The notes: generated by a model from the letters alone, not told the origin. A stretch of DNA of 64,000 bases from Streptomyces goshikiensis (GCF_014650555.1 NZ_BMVE01000006.1:310001-374000), one strand, 5' to 3'. Shown: positions 34,458 through 43,763, numbered from the stretch's first letter. Numbers and translations: made by a program.

Positions 34458-37400
34458 ATGCTCAACAACGAGAACACCACCCCCGCCGCCGGCAACGCCG
34501 ACGGCGACAGCCCCAGCGACAACCTGCCCCCGCGCAGGCGTCGCCGCGCGGCTTCCCGGCCCGCCGGCCCGCCCGGCGCGACGGCTGCCGCCGCCACCGC
34601 TTCCGACGAGGCCGCTCCGGCCGCCGCCGCTGCCGCTCCGGTCGTGGAGGAGCCCGCCGCTGCTCCGGCGCCGCGTGCCCGTCGTCGTGCCACCCGTGCC
34701 GTCGCCGCTCCGGAGACCGCCGCCGCTGATGCGGTCGAGGCCGCCCCGGCCGCCGCTGCCGCTCCGGCTGTGGAGGAGCCCGCCGCTGCTCCGGCGCCGC
34801 GTGCCCGCCGCCGTGCCACCCGCGCCGTCGCCGCTCCGGAGGCCCCGGCCGCCGATGTCGTCGAGGCCGCTCCTGCTGCGGAGGAGCCGGCTGCTGCCGC
34901 CCCCGCGCCGCGTGCCCGTCGTCGTGCGACCCGTGCCGTCGCCGCTCCGGAGACCGCCGCCGCTGACGTGGTGGTCGAGGCCGCTCCGGCTGCCGCCGCT
35001 GCCGCTCCGGCTGTGGAGGAGCCCGCCGCTGCTCCGGCGCCGCGTGCCCGTCGTCGTGCCACCCGTGCCGTCGCCGCTCCGGAGACCGCCGCCGCCGATG
35101 TGGTGGTCGAGGCCGCTCCGGCCGCCGCCGCTGCCGCTCCGGTCGTGGAGGAGCCCGCCGCCGCTCCGGCGCCGCGTGCCCGCCGCCGTGCCACCCGCGC
35201 CGTCGCCGCCCCGGCCGCCGAGGCCGCCGCGGAGACGCAGGCCGTCGTCGAGGAGCCCGCCGCCGCCAAGGCCACCGTCACGGTCGCCGACGCCGTGGAC
35301 TCCCCGAAGCGCGGCGGCCGCCGCCGCGCCACCCGCTCCGCCGCTCCGGCCGCCCCCGTACAGCAGGCGCCCGCGCCCGCCGCCGAGGCCGAGGCGCCCG
35401 CCGGTCCGGCCCGTGGCCGTCGCGCCGCGCGGCCCGCCGTGGCCGTGTTCCAGGCCCCGGTCTTCGCCGAGCCGATGTTCCAGACCCCGGAGACGGCCGC
35501 CATGGCCGCCGCGGCCGCTGCCGCCGCCACCCGCGCCGAAGAGGCCGAGGAGGAAGAGGAGGAGGCCGAGGTCGAGGCCGAGGTCGTCCAGGCCCCCGCC
35601 GCGCAGCCCGCCGGCCGTCGCCGCCGCCGTGGCCGCGGCGCCGCCGCCGAGCCCGCCGCTCCGGCCGCCGAGTCCGGTCCGCTGACCGTGGCCGACGTGG
35701 AGCAGGCCGAGATCGAGGAGCCGGAGGCCGAGGCCGCCGACCTCGACGAGGACGAGACCGACGGCGAGCGCCCGTCGCGCCGCCGCCGTCGCGGTGGCCG
35801 TCGCCGTCGCCGCGGTGAGTCCGCCGACCTCGACGACTCCGCCGAGGAAGAGGGCGAGACCGAGGCCGCCGAGCAGGAGGCCGACGGGGACGAGGACTCC
35901 GCCGAGGACGACGACGAGGACAACGGGGCCTCCGGCTCCAGCTCCAGCCGTCGTCGCCGGCGCCGTCGCCGCCGCAGCGGTGACTCCGCCGCGGACGCCG
36001 AGGCGGGCGAGGAGGACGGCGTACGCACCGTCGTCAAGGTCCGCGAGCCGCGCCCGGCCCGCGAGAAGGCCGAGCCGTCCGACGAGGTGCAGTCCATCAA
36101 GGGCTCGACCCGTCTGGAGGCGAAGAAGCAGCGCCGCCGCGAGGGCCGCGAGCAGGGCCGCCGCCGCGTCCCGATCATCACCGAGGCCGAGTTCCTGGCC
36201 CGCCGCGAGGCCGTCGAGCGCGTGATGGTCGTCCGCCAGGCCGGAGAGCGCACCCAGATCGGCGTCCTTGAGGACAACGTGCTCGTCGAGCACTACGTCA
36301 ACAAGGAAGAGGCCACCTCGTACGTCGGCAACGTCTACCTGGGCAAGGTCCAGAACGTGCTGCCGTCCATGGAGGCCGCCTTCATCGACATCGGCAAGGG
36401 CCGCAACGCGGTCCTGTACGCCGGTGAGGTCAACTTCGAGGCGCTCGGCATGGCCAACGGGCCGCGCCGCATCGAGTCCGCCCTCAAGTCCGGCCAGTCG
36501 GTCCTGGTGCAGGTCACCAAGGACCCGATCGGCCACAAGGGCGCCCGCCTGACCAGCCAGGTCTCGCTGCCCGGCCGCTACCTGGTCTACGTGCCCGAGG
36601 GCTCGATGACCGGTATCAGCCGCAAGCTGCCCGACACCGAGCGCGCGCGTCTGAAGACCATCCTCAAGAAGATCGTCCCCGAGGACGCGGGCGTCATCGT
36701 GCGCACCGCCGCCGAGGGCGCGAGCGAGGACGAGCTGCGCCGCGACGTCGAGCGCCTTCAGGCCCAGTGGGAGGACATCCAGAAGAAGTCGAAGCAGATC
36801 TCGACCTCTTCGCCGAGCCTCCTGTACGGCGAGCCGGACATGACCGTCCGCGTCGTGCGCGACATCTTCAACGAGGACTTCTCGAAGGTCATCGTCAGCG
36901 GTGACGGCGCCTGGGAGACCATCCACGGCTACGTGAACCACGTGGCCCCGGACCTGGCCGACCGGCTGTCCCGCTGGACCTCCGAGGTCGACGTCTTCGC
37001 GACGTACCGGATCGACGAGCAGCTCGCCAAGGCGCTCGACCGCAAGGTGTGGCTGCCCTCGGGCGGCTCCCTCGTGATCGACAAGACCGAGGCGATGATC
37101 GTCATCGACGTCAACACCGGCAAGTTCACCGGTCAGGGCGGCAACCTCGAAGAGACCGTCACCAGGAACAACCTGGAGGCGGCCGAGGAGATCGTGCGCC
37201 AGCTGCGGCTGCGCGACCTGGGCGGCATCGTCGTCATCGACTTCATCGACATGGTCCTGGAGTCCAACCGCGACCTGGTGCTGCGGCGCATGCTGGAGTG
37301 CCTGGGCCGCGACCGCACCAAGCACCAGGTGGCCGAGGTCACCTCGCTGGGCCTGGTCCAGATGACCCGCAAGCGGGTGGGCCAGGGTCTGCTGGAGTCC

Positions 37401-38459
37401 TTCTCCGAGACCTGCGTCCACTGCAACGGGCGCGGTGTGATCGTGCACATGGAGACGCCGACCGTGGTCGGCGGCGGTGGCAACGGCAAGCGCGCCAAGC
37501 GCCGCGGCGGCAAGTCCGAGTCCGACCAGCACGAGCACGAGCACGTGACCGGGACGGTCGAGGCGGATTCCTTCGAGGCCGAGACCGAAGCGGAGGTGGC
37601 CGCCGAGGCCGCCGCGCCGGTCGCGCTGCCGGAGCCGGAGTTCGTCGCGGACGAGGAGCTGTACAGCAACCCGGCCGAGGCGGAGGCCGCCGTGAGCGGT
37701 CGCCGCAACCGGCGCCGTGCCACCCGTAAGGCGACCGCAGCCGCGGGCGCCCCGCGGACCGCGGCGGCTCCGGCCCCCGTGGTGGAGGCCGAGCCGGTGA
37801 CCGCGCCCGCCGACACCGTCCTGGAGCCGGCCGCCGAGGCCGTCACCGAGGCCGCCCCGGCGCCGGAGGCCGTCGCCGAGGCCGTGGCCGACGAGGCCGC
37901 GCCGAAGGGCCGTACCCGCCGCCGCGCCACCCGCAAGGCCACGGCGCCGGCCCCGGTCGCCGAGGCCGAGCCGGTCGTCGTGGCGGAGCCCGAGCCCGAG
38001 CCGGTCGTGGAGGCCGAGCCCGAGCCCGAGCCGGTCGTCGTCGAGACCCCGGCCGAGCCCGTCGCCGACGCGGCCCCGGCCCGTCCGCGCCGCCGTGCCA
38101 CCCGTAAGGCCACCGCCCCCGCCGGTTCCCCGGCGGGCGCGGCCGAGGCGGCCGTCGTGGTCGTCGAGGCGGCCCCGGTGGCGGAGCCGGAGCCCGTGGC
38201 GGCCGAGCCCGCCGCGGAGGCCGAGGCCGAGCCCGAGGCGGCGCCGGTCAAGAAGGCCGCCCGCAAGGCCCCGGCCAAGAAGGCGACCACCACGGCGAAG
38301 AAGGCCCCGGCCAAGAAGGCGGCCGCGGCCAAGACGACCGCCAAGAAGACCGTCGCCAAGAAGACGACGGTCAAGAAGACCGCTGCGAAGCGGACGACGA
38401 AGAAGACCGCCGCGGCGGAGCAGACGGCCCCGTCCGTCTCCGCTCCGACCGAGGACTGA
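34458..38459 (+). CDS. rne: Ribonuclease E/G family endoribonuclease
   Basis: Endoribonuclease for mRNA decay and rRNA processing. The 1333-residue protein has an unusual order: a long disordered N-terminus (residues 1-575), the catalytic core in the middle, and a disordered tail. The core holds an S1 region (VGNVYLGKVQNVLPSMEA), metal-binding Asp884 in VIVIDVNTG and Asp928/Asp931 in VIDFIDM, and the zinc-link C-x2-C at 986-989. The N-terminus contains five copies of PRARRRATRAVAAP, then acidic and Arg-rich blocks. The tail ends in KKAPAKK/KKTTVKK repeats like histone H1. Streptomyces RNase E/G is known for such extensions. Confidence 0.95.
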   Translation: MLNNENTTPAAGNADGDSPSDNLPPRRRRRAASRPAGPPGATAAAATASDEAAPAAAAAAPVVEEPAAAPAPRARRRATRAVAAPETAAADAVEAAPAAAAAPAVEEPAAAPAPRARRRATRAVAAPEAPAADVVEAAPAAEEPAAAAPAPRARRRATRAVAAPETAAADVVVEAAPAAAAAAPAVEEPAAAPAPRARRRATRAVAAPETAAADVVVEAAPAAAAAAPVVEEPAAAPAPRARRRATRAVAAPAAEAAAETQAVVEEPAAAKATVTVADAVDSPKRGGRRRATRSAAPAAPVQQAPAPAAEAEAPAGPARGRRAARPAVAVFQAPVFAEPMFQTPETAAMAAAAAAAATRAEEAEEEEEEAEVEAEVVQAPAAQPAGRRRRRGRGAAAEPAAPAAESGPLTVADVEQAEIEEPEAEAADLDEDETDGERPSRRRRRGGRRRRRGESADLDDSAEEEGETEAAEQEADGDEDSAEDDDEDNGASGSSSSRRRRRRRRRSGDSAADAEAGEEDGVRTVVKVREPRPAREKAEPSDEVQSIKGSTRLEAKKQRRREGREQGRRRVPIITEAEFLARREAVERVMVVRQAGERTQIGVLEDNVLVEHYVNKEEATSYVGNVYLGKVQNVLPSMEAAFIDIGKGRNAVLYAGEVNFEALGMANGPRRIESALKSGQSVLVQVTKDPIGHKGARLTSQVSLPGRYLVYVPEGSMTGISRKLPDTERARLKTILKKIVPEDAGVIVRTAAEGASEDELRRDVERLQAQWEDIQKKSKQISTSSPSLLYGEPDMTVRVVRDIFNEDFSKVIVSGDGAWETIHGYVNHVAPDLADRLSRWTSEVDVFATYRIDEQLAKALDRKVWLPSGGSLVIDKTEAMIVIDVNTGKFTGQGGNLEETVTRNNLEAAEEIVRQLRLRDLGGIVVIDFIDMVLESNRDLVLRRMLECLGRDRTKHQVAEVTSLGLVQMTRKRVGQGLLESFSETCVHCNGRGVIVHMETPTVVGGGGNGKRAKRRGGKSESDQHEHEHVTGTVEADSFEAETEAEVAAEAAAPVALPEPEFVADEELYSNPAEAEAAVSGRRNRRRATRKATAAAGAPRTAAAPAPVVEAEPVTAPADTVLEPAAEAVTEAAPAPEAVAEAVADEAAPKGRTRRRATRKATAPAPVAEAEPVVVAEPEPEPVVEAEPEPEPVVVETPAEPVADAAPARPRRRATRKATAPAGSPAGAAEAAVVVVEAAPVAEPEPVAAEPAAEAEAEPEAAPVKKAARKAPAKKATTTAKKAPAKKAAAAKTTAKKTVAKKTTVKKTAAKRTTKKTAAAEQTAPSVSAPTED
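34628..35215 (+). repeat. Tandem repeats in the N-terminal part of rne
   Basis: Five units each contain PRARRRATRAVAAP, at residues 72, 114, 151, 195 and 239, so unit lengths are 42, 37, 44 and 44 residues. The last two 132-base units (from 34908 and 35040) differ at about seven positions by eye. GCT, CCT and CGT codons are more common here than elsewhere. Confidence 0.9.
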
Positions 38460-38470
38460 CCAGCCCATGA

Positions 38471-38502
38471 CCGTGGGCCCCGCCGTGCGGCGGGGCCCAC
38501 GG
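38471..38502 (+). terminator. Intrinsic terminator after rne
   Basis: Perfect 14-base arms CCGTGGGCCCCGCC and GGCGGGGCCCACGG around GTGC, 11 bases past the stop. Confidence 0.9.
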
Positions 38503-38523
38503 CGTGTGTGCGGGACCCCCGGT

Positions 38524-38553
38524 TTGACCCCCCGGCGACCGGCCCCGTAACCT
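38524..38553 (+). promoter_or_regulatory. Promoter of rplU-rpmA
   Basis: TTGACC at 38524-38529 and TAACCT at 38548-38553 are 18 bases apart and resemble a housekeeping promoter. It sits just past the rne terminator and would give an approximately 150-base leader before rplU. Confidence 0.65.
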
Positions 38554-38711
38554 AGACCGTCGGCGTGTCGTGTGTACGCGCCGCGCTCCTGAGCACCTTC
38601 CTCCAGGCTCTGCCCGGAGAGGCCGCTCGTCCATTCCGGATCAGTTCGGGCTCCGGCCCGCCTGAGCGGCTGGCTTCAGGAGCACCCGTCCCGAGTGAGA
38701 GAGAGATCCGC

Positions 38712-39032
38712 GTGTACGCCATCGTGCGCAGCGGTGGTCGCCAGCACAAGGTTGCTGTTGGTGACATCGTTGAGGTTGACAAGATTTCCACTGCCAAGGT
38801 TGGCGACACGGTCGAGCTCTCGACCCTGCTCGTTGTCGACGGCGACGCCGTGACCAGCGACCCGTGGGTGCTGGCCGGGATCAAGGTCCAGGCCGAGATC
38901 GTGGACCACCACAAGGGCGCCAAGATCGACATCCTGCGCTACAAGAACAAGACCGGCTACCGCCGTCGCCAGGGTCACCGCCAGCAGTACACGGCGATCA
39001 AGGTCACCGGTATCCCCGCGGCTGCGAAGTAA
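38712..39032 (+). CDS. rplU: 50S ribosomal protein L21
   Basis: Large-subunit protein binding 23S rRNA. The 106-residue product begins MYAIVRSGGRQHKVAVGD, the family signature, and ends with the usual GHRQQYTAIKVTGI segment. GTG start with a weak GAGAGAGA site. Its codons include more GTT/GCT near the 5' end than average, common for ribosomal protein genes here. It is the first gene of rplU-rpmA, with obgE downstream beyond a hairpin. Confidence 0.98.
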   Translation: MYAIVRSGGRQHKVAVGDIVEVDKISTAKVGDTVELSTLLVVDGDAVTSDPWVLAGIKVQAEIVDHHKGAKIDILRYKNKTGYRRRQGHRQQYTAIKVTGIPAAAK

Positions 39033-39045
39033 GAGGGACTGAGAC

Positions 39046-39300
39046 ATGGCACACAAGAAGGGCGCATCGTCCACTCGGAACGGGCGCGACTCCAATGCCC
39101 AGCGGCTCGGCGTGAAGCGCTTCGGCGGTCAGGTCGTTTCCGCTGGTGAGATCCTCGTCCGCCAGCGCGGCACGCACTTCCACCCGGGCGCGGGCGTCGG
39201 CCGTGGCGGCGACGACACGCTGTTCGCGCTGCAGGCCGGTGCCGTGCAGTTCGGCACGCACCGTGGCCGCAAGGTCGTCAACATCGTTCCGGCCGCCTGA
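39046..39300 (+). CDS. rpmA: 50S ribosomal protein L27
   Basis: Large-subunit protein whose N-terminus reaches the peptidyl-transferase centre. The 84-residue product starts MAHKKGASSTRNGRDS, so it lacks the cleavable N-terminal extension found in Firmicutes L27. GRGGDDTLFAL is conserved. AGAGGGACTGAG precedes the ATG, and the gap to rplU is 13 bases. Confidence 0.98.
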   Translation: MAHKKGASSTRNGRDSNAQRLGVKRFGGQVVSAGEILVRQRGTHFHPGAGVGRGGDDTLFALQAGAVQFGTHRGRKVVNIVPAA

Positions 39301-39334
39301 TCCAGCTTCGGCTGATCGAGCGTTCGTAACTTCC

Positions 39335-39389
39335 CGAGGGCGGATCTCAGCTCTTTCCGGCGCAAGCCGGGAAGAGAGGTCCGCCCTCG
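39335..39389 (+). terminator. Large hairpin between rpmA and obgE
   Basis: Outer arms CGAGGGCGGA and TCCGCCCTCG pair, and inner CTCTTtCCGGC/GCCGGgAAGAG extends the stem to a GCAA tetraloop. A T6 run follows 21 bases later at 39411. It could be a terminator or an attenuator controlling read-through into obgE. Confidence 0.65.
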
Positions 39390-39469
39390 GCGCGTTGGTA
39401 CGTACAGACGTTTTTTATGGACAGCAAGGCCTGTCCGGGACATTCCCGCATGTAACTGGAGGAACAACC

Positions 39470-40915
39470 ATGACCACCTTCGTGGACCGCGTCGAGCTGC
39501 ACGTCGCCGCGGGTAACGGGGGCCACGGCTGCGCCTCCGTTCACCGGGAGAAGTTCAAGCCGCTCGGCGGCCCCGACGGCGGCAACGGCGGCCGTGGCGG
39601 CGACGTGATCCTGGTGGTGGAGCAGGCGATCACCACCCTGCTGGACTACCACCACAGCCCGCACCGCAAGGCCACCAACGGCAAGCCCGGCGAGGGCGGC
39701 AACCGCTCCGGCAAGGACGGCCAGGACATGGTCCTGCCCGTGCCGGACGGCACCGTCGTCCTCGACAAGGAGGGCAACGTCCTCGCCGACCTCGTCGGTC
39801 AGGGCACCACGTACGTCGCCGCCGAGGGCGGCCGCGGCGGCCTCGGCAACGCCGCGCTGTCCTCCGCCCGCCGCAAGGCGCCCGGCTTCGCGCTGCTCGG
39901 TGTCCCCGGTACCACCGGTGACATCGTCCTGGAGCTCAAGACCGTCGCCGACGTGGCGCTGGTCGGCTTCCCGAGCGCCGGCAAGTCCTCGCTGATCTCG
40001 GTGCTCTCCTCGGCCAAGCCGAAGATCGCGGACTACCCCTTCACCACCCTCGTCCCGAACCTGGGCGTCGTCACCGCCGGCTCGACCGTCTACACGATCG
40101 CCGACGTCCCGGGCCTGATCCCCGGCGCCAGCCAGGGCAAGGGCCTCGGCCTGGAGTTCCTGCGCCACGTCGAGCGCTGCTCGGTGCTCGTGCACGTCCT
40201 GGACACCGCCACGCTGGAGTCCGACCGCGACCCGATCGCCGACCTCGACGTGATCGAGGAGGAGCTCAAGCTCTACGGCGGCGGCCTGGAGAAGCGTCCG
40301 CGCCTCGTCGTCCTCAACAAGGTCGACATCCCGGACGGCCAGGAGCTCGCCGACATGGTCCGCCCGGACCTGGAGGCGCGCGGCTACAAGGTCTTCGAGG
40401 TCTCCGCCGTCGCCCGTACGGGCCTCAAGGAGCTCTCCTACTTCCTCGCCGAGGGCATCGCCAAGGCCCGCGCCCGCAAGCCGAAGGAGGAGGCGACCCG
40501 TATCGTCATCCGCCCGAAGGCCGTGGACGACGCCGGCTTCACCGTCACCTACGACGAGGTCGAGGACGTCTACACCGTGCGCGGCGAGAAGCCGGAGCGC
40601 TGGGTCCGCCAGACCGACTTCAACAACGACGAGGCCGTCGGCTACCTCGCCGACCGCCTCAACCGCCTCGGTGTCGAGGAGGCGCTCAAGAAGGCGGGTG
40701 CCCGTGCGGGCGACGGCGTCGCCATCGGCTCCGACGAGAACGCGGTCGTCTTCGACTGGGAGCCGACCATGATGGCCGGCGCCGAGATGCTGGGCCGTCG
40801 CGGTGAGGACCACCGTCTGGAGGCCCCGCGCCCGGCGACCACCCGCCGCAAGGAGAAGGAAGCCAAGCGTGGAGACTCGGCCCAGCAGGAGTACGACGAG
40901 TTCCGTCCGTTCTAA
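39470..40915 (+). CDS. obgE: Obg-family GTPase
   Basis: Essential ribosome-assembly GTPase; in Streptomyces Obg also affects the onset of aerial growth. The 481-residue protein has the Gly-rich Obg fold (GGPDGGNGGRGGDVI), the G domain with G1 GFPSAGKS at residues 166-173, G3 DVPGLI and G4 NKVD, and a C-terminal OCT domain near FTVTYDEVEDVYTVRG. The last 60 residues are charged and specific to actinobacteria. CTGGAGGA precedes the ATG. Confidence 0.97.
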   Translation: MTTFVDRVELHVAAGNGGHGCASVHREKFKPLGGPDGGNGGRGGDVILVVEQAITTLLDYHHSPHRKATNGKPGEGGNRSGKDGQDMVLPVPDGTVVLDKEGNVLADLVGQGTTYVAAEGGRGGLGNAALSSARRKAPGFALLGVPGTTGDIVLELKTVADVALVGFPSAGKSSLISVLSSAKPKIADYPFTTLVPNLGVVTAGSTVYTIADVPGLIPGASQGKGLGLEFLRHVERCSVLVHVLDTATLESDRDPIADLDVIEEELKLYGGGLEKRPRLVVLNKVDIPDGQELADMVRPDLEARGYKVFEVSAVARTGLKELSYFLAEGIAKARARKPKEEATRIVIRPKAVDDAGFTVTYDEVEDVYTVRGEKPERWVRQTDFNNDEAVGYLADRLNRLGVEEALKKAGARAGDGVAIGSDENAVVFDWEPTMMAGAEMLGRRGEDHRLEAPRPATTRRKEKEAKRGDSAQQEYDEFRPF

Positions 40916-40970
40916 TCCTGTCCATGTCAGCGCCCTGTTCACCTTGATTTAGGTCCCTGCCAGGTCGGCT

Positions 40971-42614
40971 ATGGTCCGCCGGGTGAACAGCTGCCCCTCC
41001 TCCACGGTCACCGTTGTGGTGATCGCGTTCAACGACGCCGGGCTCGTGGGCGAGGCCGTTTCCTCGGCCCTCGCCCAGGGCCCGGTGGTCCGCGAGGTCG
41101 TCGCGGTGAACGATGCCTCGACGGACGGCACCGGGCGGGTCCTGGACGCTCTGGCCGCCGCCCACCCGCGCCTGAAGGTGGTGCACAGGGCGCAGAACAG
41201 CGGGGGCTGCGGGACCCCCCGCAACGACGGGATGGCGGCCGCGACCGCCCCGTACGTCATGTTCCTGGACAGCGACGACGTCCTGCCGCCCGGCGCGGCG
41301 CAGGCCCTGGTGACGGCCGCCGAGCAGTACCGGGCGCCCGTCGCGGTCGGCGCCTGCGTGCGGCGCGAACTGCCGCAGGGCCGTGACGTGCCGTGGGTCC
41401 CCGGCCTCTACACGGCGGGCGAGGTCATCGAACAGCCCGTCGACCGGCCCGCACTGGTCCGCGACACCCTCTGTGTCAACAAGCTGTACGACCGGTACTT
41501 CCTGGACAAGCATGCGATCCGCTTTCCGGACGGCCGGTACATTTACGAGGATTTCGTTTTCACCGCGCGGGTCCTGGCCGCCGCCCCCCGCATCGCCGTC
41601 GTCGGGGACCTCGTCTACGTCTGGCACGTGCGCCGCGCCGCCGCCCGGGTGTCGATCTCCCTGGACCGGGGGGACGTCGGCAACTGGCACTCCCGCGTGG
41701 AGGCCCACCACGAGGCCGCCCGCATCCTCGGCGAGGCCGCGCCCGAACTCGGCCGGGCCAGCAAGGTCAAGTTCCTCGAATACGACCTTCCGATATACCT
41801 CCGCGAACTCGACCCCGACCCGGGATACCGGGCCGCCTGGTGGACCCTGACCCGCGCCGGCCTGCGCTGCCTCACGGAGGGCGACATCGCGGCCGCCGGT
41901 GCGCAGGGCCGCTGGATCGCCCGGCTGCTGCGCGCCGGCGAGACCCCGCCCGCCGACATGGACCGGCTGGCCCGCTTCGCCTCGGCCCCGCCGAGCCTGC
42001 TGCCGCCCTACGCGACCGGCGCCGACGGGGCGGCGGTGTGGAGCGAGGAGCTGCCGGTCGAGCTCGACGGGATGGCCACGATGCCGGTCGCCGAGCTGCC
42101 CGTCGCCGTCGAGGTGGAACCGGCGGGCCGCTCCTCGGTCCGGATCCGCGTCCACGACCTGTACGGGCGCCTCGGCGCGGCCGGCGCGGACACCGCCCGG
42201 CTGAGCTTCCTGCCCCGCGACGGCGGCGAACCGGCCCTGGGGCACCCGGTCGCGCTGGCGGCCACGCCGGCCGGCGGCGGCTGGACCGCCGAGCTGCCGC
42301 TGCGTCTGGGCGGGCTGGCCGTCACCGGACGCCGCCGGGGGCTGCGCGGGATGCAGGCCTGGGACGTCCGGGTCGTGGTGCGCTGCGCCGACGGGAGCTC
42401 GGTGCAGGCCGCCCCGCGCCCCCGCGGCGATCTGCTGGGCCGCCGGATCCTGCCGAGCAGCCGGTACGGAGTGCTGCTGGCGCAGCCCTACCGGACGGCG
42501 TCCGGCTCGCTGGCGCTGCGGCTCGCGCCGGGCGCGGAGGGCGCGCTGGCCCTCGTACGCAACCGCTTCGGCCGGGCCCGCGCGGGCCGCAGGCCGGGTC
42601 CCCGGCCAGGCTGA
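40971..42614 (+). CDS. Family 2 glycosyltransferase with C-terminal accessory domain
   Basis: 547-residue protein. The N-terminal GT-A domain has VTVVVIAFNDAG, VNDASTDGT and the metal-binding LDSDDVLPPG. From about residue 340 a beta-rich accessory domain follows, ending in a basic Pro/Arg tail. The GT2 domain shares NSGGCGxPRNxG with the GT2-TagF protein at 45001-47871, and both have WDVR in the accessory domain. It probably builds part of a wall glycan; sugar and acceptor are unknown. The start may instead be GTG 40983, which lies 13 bases after TATGGT and would be leaderless. Confidence 0.85.
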   Translation: MVRRVNSCPSSTVTVVVIAFNDAGLVGEAVSSALAQGPVVREVVAVNDASTDGTGRVLDALAAAHPRLKVVHRAQNSGGCGTPRNDGMAAATAPYVMFLDSDDVLPPGAAQALVTAAEQYRAPVAVGACVRRELPQGRDVPWVPGLYTAGEVIEQPVDRPALVRDTLCVNKLYDRYFLDKHAIRFPDGRYIYEDFVFTARVLAAAPRIAVVGDLVYVWHVRRAAARVSISLDRGDVGNWHSRVEAHHEAARILGEAAPELGRASKVKFLEYDLPIYLRELDPDPGYRAAWWTLTRAGLRCLTEGDIAAAGAQGRWIARLLRAGETPPADMDRLARFASAPPSLLPPYATGADGAAVWSEELPVELDGMATMPVAELPVAVEVEPAGRSSVRIRVHDLYGRLGAAGADTARLSFLPRDGGEPALGHPVALAATPAGGGWTAELPLRLGGLAVTGRRRGLRGMQAWDVRVVVRCADGSSVQAAPRPRGDLLGRRILPSSRYGVLLAQPYRTASGSLALRLAPGAEGALALVRNRFGRARAGRRPGPRPG

Positions 42615-42687
42615 CACACGTCCTACGGCTGCCGCCGTACGATGACCGCCTTCCGGACATGCCCGTCACAGAGATAAATCGGACCTT

Positions 42688-42708
42688 CCCCCGGACGCCG
42701 TCCGGGGG
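42688..42708 (+). promoter_or_regulatory. Hairpin in the 5' leader of galE
   Basis: CCCCCGGAC and GTCCGGGGG form a perfect nine-base stem with a GCC loop, ending about seven bases before the AGGGAG ribosome site. It could affect translation initiation of galE. Confidence 0.5.
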
Positions 42709-42726
42709 GACCTCAGGGAGATACGC

Positions 42727-43728
42727 ATGACGTTTCTGATCACCGGTGGCGCTGGCTACATCGGCGCGCACGTCGTCCGCGCGATGCTGATCGCGGGTGA
42801 GAAGGTGGTCGTCCTGGACGACCTGTCCACGGGCAACGAGGACCGGGTGCCGGAGGACGTCCCGCTCGTGATCGGGTCGGTCCTGGACCGCCTGGTCGTG
42901 GAGAAGACCCTCCGGGAACACAAGATCACCGGCGTGGTGCACCTCGCGGGCAAGAAGCAGGTCGGCGAGTCCGTCGAGAGGCCGACGTACTACTACCACG
43001 AGAACGTGGAGGGCCTTCAGGTCCTGCTCGGCGAGGTCGCGGCCGCGGGGATCCGCAACTTCCTCTTCTCCTCCTCGGCCTCCGTCTACGGCATGCCCGA
43101 CGTGGACTCGGTCACCGAGACGACCCCCTGCGCGCCGCTCAGCCCGTACGGCGAGACCAAGCTGGCCGGCGAGTGGCTGGTCCGCGCCGCCGGCAAGGCG
43201 CACGGCATCTCCACCGCCTGCCTGCGCTACTTCAACGTGGCGGGCGCCGCGACCCCCGAGCTCGCCGACACCGGCGTGTTCAACCTGGTCCCGATGGTCT
43301 TCGAGCGCTACGACGCGGGCCAGGGCGCCCGGATCTTCGGCGACGACTACCCGACCCCGGACGGCACCTGCATCCGCGACTACATCCACGTCGAGGACCT
43401 CGCCGACGCCCACGTGGTCGCGGCCCGCAAGCTCGCCGAGTGGGGCGCGCAGGGCGAGTACAAGGACCTCACCGTGAACATCGGCCGCGGCGAGGGCGTC
43501 TCCGTCAAGGAGATGGTCGAGCTCCTGGGCGCCCACACCGGGCACACCCACGCCCCGGTGATCACCCCGCGCCGCCCCGGTGACCCGGCGAAGGTGGTGG
43601 CCTCGGCCGACAAGATCGCCGCCGAGCTGGGCTGGAAGGCCCGGCACGACGTCGCCGAGATGATCACCTCGGCCTGGGCCGGCTGGGAGGCCAACCGCAA
43701 GGGCGTCCTCCAGCACGCCGAGCGCTGA
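42727..43728 (+). CDS. galE: UDP-glucose 4-epimerase
   Basis: Converts UDP-glucose to UDP-galactose by an NAD-dependent mechanism. The 333-residue short-chain dehydrogenase-fold protein has NAD-binding GGAGYIGAH at residues 7-15, catalytic Ser/Tyr in SSSASVYG and YGETK, and CLRYFNVAGA. Its place among glycosyltransferases suggests that it feeds galactose into the polymer made by this locus. Related UDP-N-acetylhexosamine epimerases cannot be excluded. CAGGGAG precedes the ATG. Confidence 0.92.
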   Translation: MTFLITGGAGYIGAHVVRAMLIAGEKVVVLDDLSTGNEDRVPEDVPLVIGSVLDRLVVEKTLREHKITGVVHLAGKKQVGESVERPTYYYHENVEGLQVLLGEVAAAGIRNFLFSSSASVYGMPDVDSVTETTPCAPLSPYGETKLAGEWLVRAAGKAHGISTACLRYFNVAGAATPELADTGVFNLVPMVFERYDAGQGARIFGDDYPTPDGTCIRDYIHVEDLADAHVVAARKLAEWGAQGEYKDLTVNIGRGEGVSVKEMVELLGAHTGHTHAPVITPRRPGDPAKVVASADKIAAELGWKARHDVAEMITSAWAGWEANRKGVLQHAER

Positions 43729-43763
43729 GCACCGGGCGGGCCGGCACGGCTTCCGCGCCCGTA

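Noticed and set aside
34628..35215. Repeats considered as a mobile or integron-type array
   Set aside because: They are in-frame within one gene and have no recombinase or flanking direct repeats.
34341..38468. 1375-codon minus-strand frame opposite rne
   Set aside because: Gly/Leu/Arg low complexity mirrors the rne repeats; rne itself has clear catalytic motifs on the plus strand.
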